Shown in pieces: positions 34,707-43,862 of a stretch of DNA of 64,000 bases. Each line of letters begins with the position of its first letter. Positions within the stretch are counted from its first letter, which is position 1. The notes beneath the pieces were generated by a model. That model searched no databases, was not told where the DNA came from, and worked only from the letters and a program-made list of their open reading frames with translations. The position numbers were made by a program, and so were the translations under genes. Location: positions 32,829 through 96,828 of the forward strand of contig CAZPVT010000034.1 in NCBI GenBank assembly GCA_964590395.1. The letters run 5' to 3'. This DNA comes from JAOABP01 sp964590395 (lineage in GTDB: Bacteria > Hydrothermota > Tepidihabitantia > Tepidihabitantales > Tepidihabitantaceae).

Positions 34707-35515
34707 TGGTTTGTTAGTAAGGTAAGATAGTAGAAGGTCGGGATGGTAAAGAGCAAGGAGTCGGCACGGTCAAGAAATCCCCCATGTTCTCCCAACGTAG
34801 GGGCACTGTCTTTTACACCAACCGCACGTTTGAATGTGGATTCAAAAATGTCTCCTATCTGCCCGATGACAGAAAGCCCAATGCCGATCAACACCAAAAG
34901 GAAACGGGGTTGGGTACGGAAAGGTGTGAGCATGGGAAGCCAAATGCCAGCAAGGATACCTGCGGTAATGAGGCCGGCGAGTGCTCCTTCAACAGTTTTT
35001 TGTGGGCTCACCATTGGGGCAAGTTTGTGTCTACCGAAGATTTGTCCGCCAACATAGGCGGCAGTGTCACTTACCCAGCTAATAATTAATGGGAAGAGAG
35101 TTAGCCAGGAACTGTAGGAATGTTTAATTGCCAGTTGCTGGAGAAGAATGAGATGACTGGGTAAAAATCCGAGGTATGTGATAGTGAAAAGTCCATATAC
35201 CGGAATGCGGGGAAGTGGAGAAGGGTGGAGTAGCGCGGTGATAAATACAATGCCCATCGGTAATATAATTAAAGCCGGGATGAGACGATATTGGGCGAGA
35301 ATGAGCATCAATAGGTTAAGCGTGATCAGCAGCCATTGATTGAGGGATATCTCGGCTCGCTGTAACAGTAACAGGAACTCCCTAGTCGCCATTGTAACCC
35401 AGATGCCGACGAAGACGGTTAGGAACATTGGGGGAAAGAGAAGAATTATAGCAACAGTCAGTATTGATAGAATTGTGCCCCAGACGATACGATTGAACAG
35501 TCTATTCTTCCACAT
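34703..35515 (-). CDS. cdsA: Phosphatidate cytidylyltransferase
   Basis: Makes CDP-diacylglycerol from phosphatidate and CTP in the inner membrane. From ATG 35515 (270 residues) there are about seven membrane segments; the C-terminal signature is split over SWVSDTAAYVGGQIFGRHK, SPQKTVEGALAG and KDSAPTLGEHGGFLDRADS. A frame going back to 35683 lies entirely inside uppS and is rejected. Overlaps uppS by 14 bases. Confidence 0.93.
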   Translation of the reverse strand: MWKNRLFNRIVWGTILSILTVAIILLFPPMFLTVFVGIWVTMATREFLLLLQRAEISLNQWLLITLNLLMLILAQYRLIPALIILPMGIVFITALLHPSPLPRIPVYGLFTITYLGFLPSHLILLQQLAIKHSYSSWLTLFPLIISWVSDTAAYVGGQIFGRHKLAPMVSPQKTVEGALAGLITAGILAGIWLPMLTPFRTQPRFLLVLIGIGLSVIGQIGDIFESTFKRAVGVKDSAPTLGEHGGFLDRADSLLFTIPTFYYLTLLTNQ

Positions 35516-36224
35516 CGCCGAAGCGGCGTTGTCGCCGGTTAAAGTCTTCAATTGCGGCAAGTAACTGGGCGCGCCGGAAATCGGGCCAGAGAGTTTCAGT
35601 GAAGTAGAGTTCTGCATATGCCAAGTGCCAGAGGAGGAAGTTGGATATCCGCTTTTCACCGCCGGTGCGGATGAGCAGGTCAACCGGTGGCAGCTCCGGG
35701 TCGTAAAGCAGACAAGCGAAGTCTGTTTCGGAATCGGGCGGGCGGGTCATTTTGTTGGTCCGCCAAAGTTCGAATGCCCTTTTCAGTGCGTCAATTAGTT
35801 CTGCCTTGCCGCCGTAATTTAAAGCAAGTGTCAGGGTTAGACCGGAATTGTCTTTTGTGTCGGCAATCAAGGAGCGTACTTTGTAAAGTACTTCCTTGGG
35901 CAGATCGTTTAACCTACCAATCGCCCGTACCCGGACGTTGTTTTTAATCAGATCGGCGCGCTGTTGATCAACTCCCCGACGGAGTAGTTTCATCAGGCTA
36001 CGGATTTCTTTTTCAGGACGCTGCCAATTTTCGGTGGAGAAGGTGAAAACGGTCAGAAATTTGACACCCAGTTCACCACAAGTCTGGACGACCTCGCGCA
36101 AGGCATAGACCCCTTGGTGATGACCAAAAGAACGGGGTAAACCCCTCTTTTTTGCCCATCGGCCATTGCCATCCATAATTGCGGCAATGTGAACAGGGAT
36201 TCGCGGAGAGGATTGTTCTACCAA
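35502..36224 (-). CDS. uppS: Undecaprenyl diphosphate synthase
   Basis: cis-Prenyltransferase that makes the C55 carrier for peptidoglycan. HIAAIMDGNGRWAKKRGL is the substrate-binding signature with the catalytic Asp; FTVFTFSTENWQRP and IRTGGEKRISNFLLWH are the other family blocks. 240 residues. It sits in the widespread frr-uppS-cdsA order and consumes the product of the MEP pathway genes found elsewhere in the window. Confidence 0.96.
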   Translation of the reverse strand: MVEQSSPRIPVHIAAIMDGNGRWAKKRGLPRSFGHHQGVYALREVVQTCGELGVKFLTVFTFSTENWQRPEKEIRSLMKLLRRGVDQQRADLIKNNVRVRAIGRLNDLPKEVLYKVRSLIADTKDNSGLTLTLALNYGGKAELIDALKRAFELWRTNKMTRPPDSETDFACLLYDPELPPVDLLIRTGGEKRISNFLLWHLAYAELYFTETLWPDFRRAQLLAAIEDFNRRQRRFGDVEE

Positions 36225-36227
36225 CCG

Positions 36228-36785
36228 TTATCTTTCCATTATTTCTGTCTCTTTTTTTTCTAAGAGGTTGTCAAGTTTCTTGATAAACTCATCGGTGATC
36301 TCTTGGATTTTCTTCTGTCCGAGTTTTGAATCGTCCTCGGAGATCTTTTTGTCTTTTTCCAGCTTTTTGATCTCTTCAATCATTTCCCTTCGGACGTTGC
36401 GCACCGCCACCCGAGCATCTTCGGTTAGCTTGGCGCATAGTTTCGCCAGTTCTTTGCGTCTTTCTTCGGTGAGCGAAGGGATCGGAATGCGAATGAGATT
36501 GGCTTCGACTTTTGGCGTCAATCCCAGCTCAGCTTTAAGAATCGCCTTTTCAATTTCGGGGATGAGCGTACGGTCCCATGGTTGGACAATCAACTGGCGT
36601 GGTTCTGGAACAGCAATACTCGCCACTTGGCGCAGTGGGGTCGGGTTGTCATAGCAGTTGACCTTGATCCCATCAAGAATTGCCGGATTGGCGCGGGCGG
36701 TTCGGATGCGGGCAAATTCCCCAGCCAGCACCTCAATTGCTTTATTCATCTTGATTCGGCATTCATTGTAAATCTTTTCTAACAT
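36228..36785 (-). CDS. frr: Ribosome recycling factor
   Basis: Splits post-termination ribosomes with EF-G. All 185 residues fit: ARIRTARANPAILDGIKV, ASIAVPEPRQLIVQPWD, GLTPKVEANLIRIPIPSLTEERR and the C-terminal helical arm. It overlaps pyrH by seven bases, the usual order. Confidence 0.97.
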   Translation of the reverse strand: MLEKIYNECRIKMNKAIEVLAGEFARIRTARANPAILDGIKVNCYDNPTPLRQVASIAVPEPRQLIVQPWDRTLIPEIEKAILKAELGLTPKVEANLIRIPIPSLTEERRKELAKLCAKLTEDARVAVRNVRREMIEEIKKLEKDKKISEDDSKLGQKKIQEITDEFIKKLDNLLEKKETEIMER

Positions 36786-37459
36786 ATCAGACTCCCAGTT
36801 TTTTTGCCTCTTACTATATTCAGGATAGCATTGGGTCGGGTGATGTCAAATACGATGATCGGAATTTGATATTGCTGACACAGGGTAAACGCGGTTAAAT
36901 CCATCACCCTTAGTTCTTGTTGTATGACCTGTTGGTAAGTCAGTTTGGGATAAAACTTGGCGTTCAGGTTTTTTTCCGGATCACTGGAGAATACACCGGC
37001 AACCCTAGTGCCTTTAAGAATGACATCCATTTTCAATTCGATTGCCCGGAGAGCTGCGGTCGAGTCGGTGGAGAAAAATGGATTTCCGGTACCCCCGGAG
37101 AGGATAAGAATTTCCTGCTGGTTAAGGGAGTTACGTGCCTTTTCTATGGAATAGACATCAACAAAATTATCTACCGGGAAGGCGGCGAAATGGTGCACCG
37201 CGGCCTGTCGGGAGAGGATGTCGGTTAGATAGATGCCGTTAATAACTGTGGCTAGCATGCCCGCGCGGTCAGCGTTAGCTGGCTCAATCAGCCGGCTATC
37301 TCTACCGCGAATGATATTCCCACCTCCCGATACGACCACAATTTGAATTTGGCGCTTGTACAGTTGGATCAGTTGGCTGGCAACAGAATTCAATAAATCT
37401 GTTTGAGCGAATACATCGCCGGATATTTTTAAAAGAAGCCGTTTAAAGGTGTTACTCAC
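36779..37459 (-). CDS. pyrH: UMP kinase
   Basis: Hexameric amino-acid-kinase-fold enzyme for UMP phosphorylation. KRLLLKISGDVFAQ starts the fold; VSGGGNIIRGRDS, ADRAGMLATVINGIYL and ILKGTRVAGVFSSDPEKN follow. The GTG at 37459 overlaps the tsf stop (GTGAGTAA) and places the lysine-rich start at the family position; an ATG at 37492 would add 11 residues inside tsf. Confidence 0.94.
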   Translation of the reverse strand: MSNTFKRLLLKISGDVFAQTDLLNSVASQLIQLYKRQIQIVVVSGGGNIIRGRDSRLIEPANADRAGMLATVINGIYLTDILSRQAAVHHFAAFPVDNFVDVYSIEKARNSLNQQEILILSGGTGNPFFSTDSTAALRAIELKMDVILKGTRVAGVFSSDPEKNLNAKFYPKLTYQQVIQQELRVMDLTAFTLCQQYQIPIIVFDITRPNAILNIVRGKKTGSLIC

Positions 37460-38045
37460 CCAGTTTGAACCGGGCGAAACGCCGGATGACAATGTTCTCG
37501 CCGAACTTGGCGATGTTTTCCTTTAGGTAATCGCCGACGGTCTTTTCTGGTGCTTTGACAAATTGTTGTTCCAGTAGGCAGACTTCGGCATAAAACTTCT
37601 CAATTTTACCAGCGACGATTTTTTCAATAACCGGTGTAGGTTTGCCAGTCTGAGCTGCCTGTTCGTGGTAAATCCTTTTTTCTCGCTCAATTACTTCCGG
37701 TAGGACACCGTTACGGTCAATTGCAATTGGATCGCAGGCGGCAATATGCATTGCCAAGTCGCGGACAAAGCGTCGGAATTCCTGATTTCGCGCCACGAAG
37801 TCAGTTTCTGTGTCTACTTCGATGAGTACACCTAGTCGTTCGCCCGGATGGATATAGGCATCGACGACTCCAGCAGCGGTGGGTCTTTCGGCTTTTTTTG
37901 CTGCTTTTGCGATACCGCGTTTTCGCAGGATTTCTATTGCCTGATCAATATCGCCCCTTGCCTCTTCTAGTGCGGTTTTACAATCCATCACTCCTGCGCC
38001 GGTGCGCCGCCGGAGTTCAACAACTTTATTCATCGGTTGGCTCAT
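37452..38045 (-). CDS. tsf: Elongation factor Ts
   Basis: Nucleotide-exchange factor for EF-Tu, 197 residues, the short bacterial form. VVELRRRTGAGVMDCKTALEE is the N-terminal domain, and YIHPGERLGVLIEVDTETDFVARN the core contact region. Four bases after rpsB. Confidence 0.96.
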   Translation of the reverse strand: MSQPMNKVVELRRRTGAGVMDCKTALEEARGDIDQAIEILRKRGIAKAAKKAERPTAAGVVDAYIHPGERLGVLIEVDTETDFVARNQEFRRFVRDLAMHIAACDPIAIDRNGVLPEVIEREKRIYHEQAAQTGKPTPVIEKIVAGKIEKFYAEVCLLEQQFVKAPEKTVGDYLKENIAKFGENIVIRRFARFKLGE

Positions 38046-38049
38046 ACAG

Positions 38050-38784
38050 TTACCCTTCCTTTTTTAGCCTGGATTCGTCGGTCTCTTCTCCTTCGGTTTC
38101 AAACTGTTTTTTTCCTTCCATTACCGAATTAGCAATGAAACTGGTCACTAGGCGAATCGAGCGCAGGGCATCGTCATTACCCGGAATTGGGTAATCAATC
38201 AATTCCGGGTCGCCGTTCGTATCAATGAGGGCAATTACCGGTATTTTCATTCGGCGGGCTTCTACAACAGCGGTTGCTTCCCGTACGGGATCGACGACGT
38301 AGATCGCACCGGGTAGACGGTCAAGTTGCTGGAGCCCGTTGAACAGTTTGGCAAGAGTGCGGTGTTCCCGCTGGAGATGGAGAATTTCTTTTTTCGGGGC
38401 ACCTAACTGGGTATTTGCCAATAGCCTTTCCACTTCTGCCAATCGGGCAATTCGTGTTGAGACAACATGAAAATTAGTTAGAAGTCCGCCCACCCAACGT
38501 ACGGTTACAGAACAGGCACCGCAGCGCTTCGCCTCTTCTTCAATTATCGGCCGCGCCTGCTGTTTGGTGCCGACAAAGATGATCTCTTTGCCCGATTCAG
38601 TGATGGACCGGACGGCGTCGTAGGCACTTAACAGTCTTTCCAGCGTCTTCTCTAGGTCGATGATAAAGATGCCGTTCCTTTTACCGAAGATGAAAGGTTT
38701 CATCTTCGGATTCCAACGCCGAGCATGGTGGCCAAAATGGAGCCCGGCTTCAAGTAGTTGTTTGATTGTTAACGTTTGGTCCAC
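38050..38784 (-). CDS. rpsB: 30S ribosomal protein S2
   Basis: 244 residues. LLEAGLHFGHHARRWNPKMK and GKRNGIFIIDLEKT are diagnostic. The ATG lies within the last 16 bases of rpsI, so translation is coupled. The C-terminal end is acidic/charged, as in many S2 proteins. Confidence 0.97.
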   Translation of the reverse strand: MDQTLTIKQLLEAGLHFGHHARRWNPKMKPFIFGKRNGIFIIDLEKTLERLLSAYDAVRSITESGKEIIFVGTKQQARPIIEEEAKRCGACSVTVRWVGGLLTNFHVVSTRIARLAEVERLLANTQLGAPKKEILHLQREHRTLAKLFNGLQQLDRLPGAIYVVDPVREATAVVEARRMKIPVIALIDTNGDPELIDYPIPGNDDALRSIRLVTSFIANSVMEGKKQFETEGEETDESRLKKEG

Positions 38785-39155
38785 TGGAAGCGCTTCCTTC
38801 GTTTTGCCAGTCCGTATTTCATTCTTTCCTTTTCCCGCGGGTCCCGCTTTAGCAGGTCCGCAGCCTTGAGTGTCCCCCTCAAATCGGGGTTGTAGCTAAG
38901 CAAGGCGCGGGCAATTCCTAGCGCCACTGCTCCGGCTTGAGCAGCGAGACCGCCGCCAGCCACAACGATGTTGACGCCAAAATGGGTGATGTTGGTTACC
39001 GCAAGTGGTGCAAGGGCATATTTGACTAAGTCCTCCCGTCCCAAATAGGTTGCCAGCGGTTTGCCATTGATGATGTGCTCACCCTGTCCCGGTATCAGCC
39101 ACACTTTGGCGGTGGCGGTCTTTCTTGAGCCAGTTGCAAAAAATTTTGAATTCAT
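38769..39155 (-). CDS. rpsI: 30S ribosomal protein S9
   Basis: 128 residues. ATGSRKTATAKVWLIPGQG at the start and GLAKRRKRFQWTKR at the C-terminus (the tail that reaches the P-site tRNA, here ending TKR rather than SKR). It follows rplM by one base. Confidence 0.96.
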   Translation of the reverse strand: MNSKFFATGSRKTATAKVWLIPGQGEHIINGKPLATYLGREDLVKYALAPLAVTNITHFGVNIVVAGGGLAAQAGAVALGIARALLSYNPDLRGTLKAADLLKRDPREKERMKYGLAKRRKRFQWTKR

Positions 39156-39156
39156 A

Positions 39157-39591
39157 TTATTTAATTTCTACCGGTATAAGTTTTTGTGCCTGGTGTTTGT
39201 GCTCCGCTCCGACATAGATGTGGAGTCGGCGAATGCGCTTTGCCTGTAGGCGGTTTTTCGGCAGCATCCTTAGGACTGCCAGTTCCAGTGGGCGGGTAGG
39301 AAATCTCTCTTTTATCTGCCGATAGGTAATCGCTTTGAGATGACCGGGTTTAGTATTGATATGCCGGTAATAGATTTTTTCGTCCATTTTGTTTCCCGTA
39401 ACCCGAATACTGCCTACATTTATTACCACGACATGGTCGCCGGCATCAACGTGGGGAGTATAAGATGGTCGATGTTTCCCCATTAACAGTCGGGCAATAC
39501 GGGTTGCCAGTCGTCCCAGTACCTGATTTTGGGCATCAACGAGATACCATTCGCCCACAAGATCGTTCTTTTTAGCAACAAATGTTTTCAT
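39157..39591 (-). CDS. rplM: 50S ribosomal protein L13
   Basis: 144 residues from ATG 39591. EWYLVDAQNQVLGRLATRIA, LLMGKHRPSYTPHVDAGDHV and YYRHINTKPGHLK are typical. A frame extending to 39630 overlaps a strong promoter and adds residues not found in L13. The -10 box ends 10 bases before the ATG, with no Shine-Dalgarno site. Heads the ribosomal-protein / cdsA operon. Confidence 0.96.
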   Translation of the reverse strand: MKTFVAKKNDLVGEWYLVDAQNQVLGRLATRIARLLMGKHRPSYTPHVDAGDHVVVINVGSIRVTGNKMDEKIYYRHINTKPGHLKAITYRQIKERFPTRPLELAVLRMLPKNRLQAKRIRRLHIYVGAEHKHQAQKLIPVEIK

Positions 39592-39601
39592 CGTATCTAT
39601 C

Positions 39602-39630
39602 TTTATAGCAAAACATTTGCCCGTTGTCAA
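39602..39630 (-). promoter_or_regulatory. Promoter of rplM operon, leaderless type
   Basis: Minus strand: TTGACA (39630-39625), 17 bases, TATAAA (39607-39602), 10 bases, ATG. It lies immediately after the ssb stop (39645), separating two operons. Confidence 0.72.
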
Positions 39631-39644
39631 TCTTTACCATTAAA

Positions 39645-40115
39645 TCAAAATGGAATATCGTCGAGTTGGTCCTTTGGAATATCCGGCTCCTCGTCGGTCG
39701 GAATGTCTGGTTCGGGTTCGACTGAAGCGATATCGATTTGTAGATTACGATCAAGGATTTGGATGTTGCGGCTGTGAATTTCAACGAGACTGCGTTTTTC
39801 ACCGTTAGGAGTTTCCCAGGAACGAGAGCGGAGTTCTCCCTGGATGAGAACCGCGGACCCCTTTTTGAGTCGTTCCGAGATACGTTCGGCTAATTGCGCC
39901 CAGGCGCTGACCGTGAAGTAATATGTTTCTTCTCGCCAGTCGTTTAAAGTCTGGTCTTTGAATCGACGGTTGACTGCAATCCGAAATGTGCAATGGGGTG
40001 TGCCTTTTGGTGTATAGCGAATGTCCGGATCCGCGACCAGTCGCCCCATAAGTACGACATTGTTAAGATAAACAATTCTTAGTGAGTTAGAGGGATTCTG
40101 TCTTGGTTCACTCAT
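39645..40115 (-). CDS. ssb: Single-stranded DNA-binding protein
   Basis: 156 residues: OB fold with LNNVVLMGRLVADPDIRYT, FRIAVNRRFKDQ and VLIQGELRSRSWE, then an acidic, proline-rich tail ending DDIPF, the motif that recruits repair proteins. It overlaps rpsF by eight bases. The usual downstream genes rpsR and rplI are absent; the rplM promoter follows. Confidence 0.95.
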   Translation of the reverse strand: MSEPRQNPSNSLRIVYLNNVVLMGRLVADPDIRYTPKGTPHCTFRIAVNRRFKDQTLNDWREETYYFTVSAWAQLAERISERLKKGSAVLIQGELRSRSWETPNGEKRSLVEIHSRNIQILDRNLQIDIASVEPEPDIPTDEEPDIPKDQLDDIPF

Positions 40116-40446
40116 TTTTTACCCCTGAGGGCGATAATTCGCCGGTGGTTTGTGACTGCTTTTTTCCCGGGAGACGAAAAAATGCCAAGCGGATGACTTC
40201 CTCTCGATGGAGTAAATCCCGGCGAATCTTCTCAGGTACGGAACCGTGTGCTTGGAAGTTAATGAACAGATAGGTACCTTCTCGCTGTTTTCGAATCTGA
40301 TAAGTAAATGCCCGACGTTCGGTTCTGGTTTCAGTGATGACAGCGCCATAGCTGCTTAACAATTCGGAGATCTCCCGGTTGATTTTTCCCACCGCATCTT
40401 CGGTGAGATGGGTATCAAGAATGGCGGCCAGTTCATAATTATTCAT
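40108..40446 (-). CDS. rpsF: 30S ribosomal protein S6
   Basis: 112 residues; MNNYELAAILDTHLTEDAV and AFTYQIRKQREGTYLFINF fit S6. AAGGAGG lies before the ATG, so this internal gene uses a Shine-Dalgarno site. Confidence 0.94.
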   Translation of the reverse strand: MNNYELAAILDTHLTEDAVGKINREISELLSSYGAVITETRTERRAFTYQIRKQREGTYLFINFQAHGSVPEKIRRDLLHREEVIRLAFFRLPGKKQSQTTGELSPSGVKNE

Positions 40447-40458
40447 ATTTCCTCCTTT

Positions 40459-41517
40459 TTAGTTGCTTTTAAATCTGATTAGCAAAACATCGCCATCTTG
40501 AACTAAGTAACTTTTTCCTTCAATTTTAACCTTACCGGTGGTATGTGCCTGCTGGAAGCTACCGGCGTTTAACAGGTCCTGCCAGTTGACGACTTCGGCT
40601 TTGATGAATCCTTTACCGATGTCAGTGTGAATCATATAGGCAGCATCGAGAGTGGTAATGCCACGTGGTGCGGACCAGGCCCGGGTTTCTTCACCTTTTA
40701 CCGTATAGAAGCGAATTAAATCGAGCGCGTTAAAACAGGCGGTAACGATTTCTGTTGGACCAGCAGGAGCGAGGTTTAAACTGAGCCGTAATTCGACCTT
40801 CTCCTTTTCCGAAAGGTCGGCTACTGCCTGTTCAAGTTCAGTGGAGAAGAGTATGGGATGACGGCGGGCAAGTTTTGGAAAGCTACCGGGATCAGCTGGT
40901 TGGGAATCTGAACAGTTTAGTCCGTAGATGATCGGTTTGATCACAAAAAGGGCGAGATCTTTGACCGCGCTGCGTTCTTCAGAAGTAAGGACAGGTGGTA
41001 CGAAATCTTGGTGTAATTGGGCAGCAAGTTTCTCTAATGCGGAAACGAGATGACGCTTCTCAGGTGAGTTTGTTTCTTTGAGGACCGAAGACAGCCTTTT
41101 TTCTACAATCGTCAAGTCAGCAATTGCCAACTCCGCTTCGACGATTTCGAGATCGCGATCGGGATCTACTGTATCGAGGACATGCGGTATGTCGGTGGAG
41201 GAGAAGTTTCGGATCAAGTGAAGAATCAAATCCGCAGTGCGGATATGAGTCAGAAACTGGTTGCCCAATCCTTCGCCCATACTCGCACCCTTTATCAGTC
41301 CGGCGATATCAATAAAGTCGATATGTGCCGGGGTTACCCGTTTGGGTTTAACGGTTTGGGCAATTTTCCATAGGCGCTCATCAGGTACCACGACGACGCC
41401 GATGTTCTTATCGATCGTCGTGAACGGAAATAGATCAACTCTTGCTTTGGCGCCGGTAAGCAGGTTGAACAGCGAAGTTTTGCCGACATTTGGTAATCCG
41501 ACGATCCCGATTTTCAT
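40459..41517 (-). CDS. ychF: Redox-regulated ATPase / Obg-like GTPase YchF
   Basis: OLA1/YchF family, 352 residues. G1 GLPNVGKTSLF, FIDIAGLIKGASMGEGLGNQFL (G3 region) and the C-terminal TGS-like domain with HTDIGKGFIKAEVVNW. It overlaps pth by four bases. The pth-ychF pairing is widespread. Confidence 0.95.
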   Translation of the reverse strand: MKIGIVGLPNVGKTSLFNLLTGAKARVDLFPFTTIDKNIGVVVVPDERLWKIAQTVKPKRVTPAHIDFIDIAGLIKGASMGEGLGNQFLTHIRTADLILHLIRNFSSTDIPHVLDTVDPDRDLEIVEAELAIADLTIVEKRLSSVLKETNSPEKRHLVSALEKLAAQLHQDFVPPVLTSEERSAVKDLALFVIKPIIYGLNCSDSQPADPGSFPKLARRHPILFSTELEQAVADLSEKEKVELRLSLNLAPAGPTEIVTACFNALDLIRFYTVKGEETRAWSAPRGITTLDAAYMIHTDIGKGFIKAEVVNWQDLLNAGSFQQAHTTGKVKIEGKSYLVQDGDVLLIRFKSN

Positions 41518-42113
41518 TGACGAACCGTCCTTTGCCGGTTAGGTGTTAGTTGGTGGCCGGCAGTGGCGACTGAACTGTTGTAGCGGTTCATTGCGGCGGT
41601 GAACCCCTCAGTAATGACCGTAAGACAGGCATCGGCAGCCAGGTCAAGGATATTGGGTAGTTGTGTCTCTTCCATTGGTGTCCAGCGGCCAAGTACGTAG
41701 TCGGTTGCCGTCGTTGATTCGGGGAAGCCAATACCGATTCTTAAGCGAGGGAACTCCTCAGTGCCAAGATGGTAAATGATCGACGCTAGGCCCTTATGTC
41801 CGCCGGCTGAGCCTTTGGCTCGCAAGCGCAGGGTACCAAACGGCAGGGCAAGGTCATCGAGAACTACCAGAAAGTCGTCCGGTTCCTGGATAAGGTGTTC
41901 TTTGACAACGATACCAGAGTAGTTCATAAAGAGCAGCGGTTTGACCAAAATGAGATGTTGTTTTTGGATTTCGGTGCGGGCAACAAATTTGCCTGGTAGA
42001 TGATGAAACCGAATTCCCAAACGTGTGGCGATTCGGTCGACAGTAAGAAAACCGACATTATGCCTGGTATAACGATACTGTTCTCCAGGATTGCCCAGTC
42101 CGAAGGCGGTCAT
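41514..42113 (-). CDS. pth: Peptidyl-tRNA hydrolase
   Basis: Rescues peptidyl-tRNA. GLGNPGEQYRYTRHNVGF holds catalytic His18; KPLLFMNYSGIVVKEH and DDLALPFGTLRLRAKGSAGGHKGL supply the remaining conserved Asn and Asp. 199 residues, with a short basic C-terminal tail. One base after rplY. Confidence 0.96.
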   Translation of the reverse strand: MTAFGLGNPGEQYRYTRHNVGFLTVDRIATRLGIRFHHLPGKFVARTEIQKQHLILVKPLLFMNYSGIVVKEHLIQEPDDFLVVLDDLALPFGTLRLRAKGSAGGHKGLASIIYHLGTEEFPRLRIGIGFPESTTATDYVLGRWTPMEETQLPNILDLAADACLTVITEGFTAAMNRYNSSVATAGHQLTPNRQRTVRQ

Positions 42114-42114
42114 A

Positions 42115-42798
42115 TTATTTTTTCTTTTCCTCCGCTTCAGATTTGCCTTTTTCTCCTTCAGCGACTTCCTCTTCTTTTTTCTTCTCTTTGATTACCTCCG
42201 GCTCGGTGGGGGTCTCGGTTGTGGTAACAGTTTCGGCTGCGGCTGCGAGTTTGCGTGGGGTCAGGATGGTTACGATCGCCGATTCAGACGGTAAGAGGAA
42301 TTCGATTTCGGGATATTGGAGATCCGAGATATGGATGCTATGTCCCATCCGGAGATGGGTGATATCAATATCGATATGCTCAGGTATTTTGTCAATTGTC
42401 GCCCTGACAGGGATTTCGCGCAACAGAAGTTCGAGCATACCTCCTTCTTTTACACCTATCGCGGTACCGTACAAAATAACCGGAACTCCCATTGTTAGTT
42501 TTTCTTGGGCGTGAACCTTTTGGAAGTCAACATGTAGAAACGACCCGTCGATAGGATTGCGTTGTATGGTTTTTATTACACAGCGCACCTTTTCTTGTCC
42601 GTCGATCTGGAGATCAACGATTGGGGCATGGCCCTTGAGTTCTTTTAATAACTTACCAAATTCTTGGTCGGAAAGGGAAAGTAAGACTGAAGGGTCGCCG
42701 TGTCCATACATTACCGCGGGCAAAAGACCAGCCCGGCGGAGTTTTCTCATCTTTGATTTGCCGGTTTCATTACGGATGGTTGCTTTGATTGTTGCCAT
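42115..42798 (-). CDS. rplY: 50S ribosomal protein L25/general stress protein Ctc
   Basis: 227 residues: N-terminal L25 domain (GKSKMRKLRRAGLLPAVMYG) and the Ctc-type beta domain, then a Lys/Glu-rich tail (EKKKEEEVAEGEKGKSE) longer than in most. Shine-Dalgarno AAAGGAG. Between prs and pth, the standard order. Confidence 0.93.
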   Translation of the reverse strand: MATIKATIRNETGKSKMRKLRRAGLLPAVMYGHGDPSVLLSLSDQEFGKLLKELKGHAPIVDLQIDGQEKVRCVIKTIQRNPIDGSFLHVDFQKVHAQEKLTMGVPVILYGTAIGVKEGGMLELLLREIPVRATIDKIPEHIDIDITHLRMGHSIHISDLQYPEIEFLLPSESAIVTILTPRKLAAAAETVTTTETPTEPEVIKEKKKEEEVAEGEKGKSEAEEKKK

Positions 42799-42807
42799 AA
42801 TTCTCCT

Positions 42808-43749
42808 TTACTCAATAAACAATGAACTTACTGATTCCTCCCGATGGATGCGGAGAATAGCTTCCGCTAACAGGGAGGAGACGGAGAGAACTTTAATTTT
42901 GGGATGGCTTTTTTCTTCTGGTTGAAGGACGGTATTGGTTATTACTACCTCTTCGAGTGGAGAATCCGCGATGTTTTTTATCGCATCGCCCGAGAACAGT
43001 CCGTGGGTGGCAGTGGCGCGGACACTTTTTGCCCCGGCATTGAGCAACGCCTCAGCGGCTTTGAGCAGTGTGAGACCCGTATCGATCATGTCGTCAAAGA
43101 TTAGCACCTCTTTTCCCGTGACTTCGCCGACTACCCGCAGTGCCTCTGCTTTATTGGGGGCAGAGCGTCGTTTATCAACGATGGCAATTGGAGTGTTTTT
43201 ACCCAGTCGCTGAGCAAAACCGCGGGCGCGGTTAGCGCGACCGGTGTCCGGAGCGACTACTATCAGATTTTCAAAGTTCTGCCGATAATATTTTACCAGT
43301 ACGGGAGTTGCATAGAGATGATCAACCGGGATATCAAAGAACGCCTGAATCTGCTCCGCGTGGAGGTCAATTGTCAGCACCCGGTCAACACCGGCACGAG
43401 TAATCAGGTTAGCGATCAATTTTGCCGAAAGGGGGACGCGGGGTTGGTCTTTGCGGTCTTGACGGGCATAGCCAAAATAGGGAATGACAGCGGTAATTCG
43501 TCGGGCAGAGGCACGGCGGAGGGCATCAATTAACAGCAGCAATTCTAAGATGTTGTCGGCAGGAGGGGGAGTTGGTTGAACGATAAAGGCATCTTCGCCG
43601 CGGACATTTTCGTTAATGCTCAGGCGAATTTCACCGTCAGCGAAGTTACCTATCTCGGCATCTCCGAGTGGAATACCCAGTTCCCGGCAGATTTTTTCTG
43701 CCAGCGGGATATTTGCCCGTCCCGAGAAAATCTTTAATCGTTTCTCCAT
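42808..43749 (-). CDS. prs: Ribose-phosphate pyrophosphokinase
   Basis: Makes PRPP. IFSGRANIPLAEKIC start, ADGEIRLSINENVRGED, QPTPPPADNILELLLLIDAL, PYFGYARQDRKD and the PRPP loop VLIFDDMIDTGLT are present. The start at 43749 has GGAGACC upstream; an ATG at 43761 would add four residues. The segment usually written SPDxGGVxRAR reads APDTGRANRAR here, changing GGV to GRA. It follows tRNA-Gln. Confidence 0.94.
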   Translation of the reverse strand: MEKRLKIFSGRANIPLAEKICRELGIPLGDAEIGNFADGEIRLSINENVRGEDAFIVQPTPPPADNILELLLLIDALRRASARRITAVIPYFGYARQDRKDQPRVPLSAKLIANLITRAGVDRVLTIDLHAEQIQAFFDIPVDHLYATPVLVKYYRQNFENLIVVAPDTGRANRARGFAQRLGKNTPIAIVDKRRSAPNKAEALRVVGEVTGKEVLIFDDMIDTGLTLLKAAEALLNAGAKSVRATATHGLFSGDAIKNIADSPLEEVVITNTVLQPEEKSHPKIKVLSVSSLLAEAILRIHREESVSSLFIE

Positions 43750-43782
43750 CACGGTCTCCATTTAAGTTTATTTGTCATTACC

Positions 43783-43854
43783 CTGGGGCGGAAGGACTCG
43801 AACCTTCACGACAGGATCCAAAGTCCTGTGTCCTACCAGTTAGACAACGCCCCA
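43783..43854 (-). tRNA. tRNA-Gln (anticodon TTG)
   Basis: On the minus strand the acceptor stem TGGGGCG pairs with CGCCCCA, the anticodon stem CAGGA/TCCTG closes the loop CTTTGGA (anticodon TTG at 34-36), and the T arm is GAAGG-TTCGAGT-CCTTC. The discriminator is G and no CCA follows (GGT), so CCA must be added. It lies eight bases after ispE and before prs, so it is excised from the operon mRNA. Confidence 0.93.
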
Positions 43855-43862
43855 AACTTTGC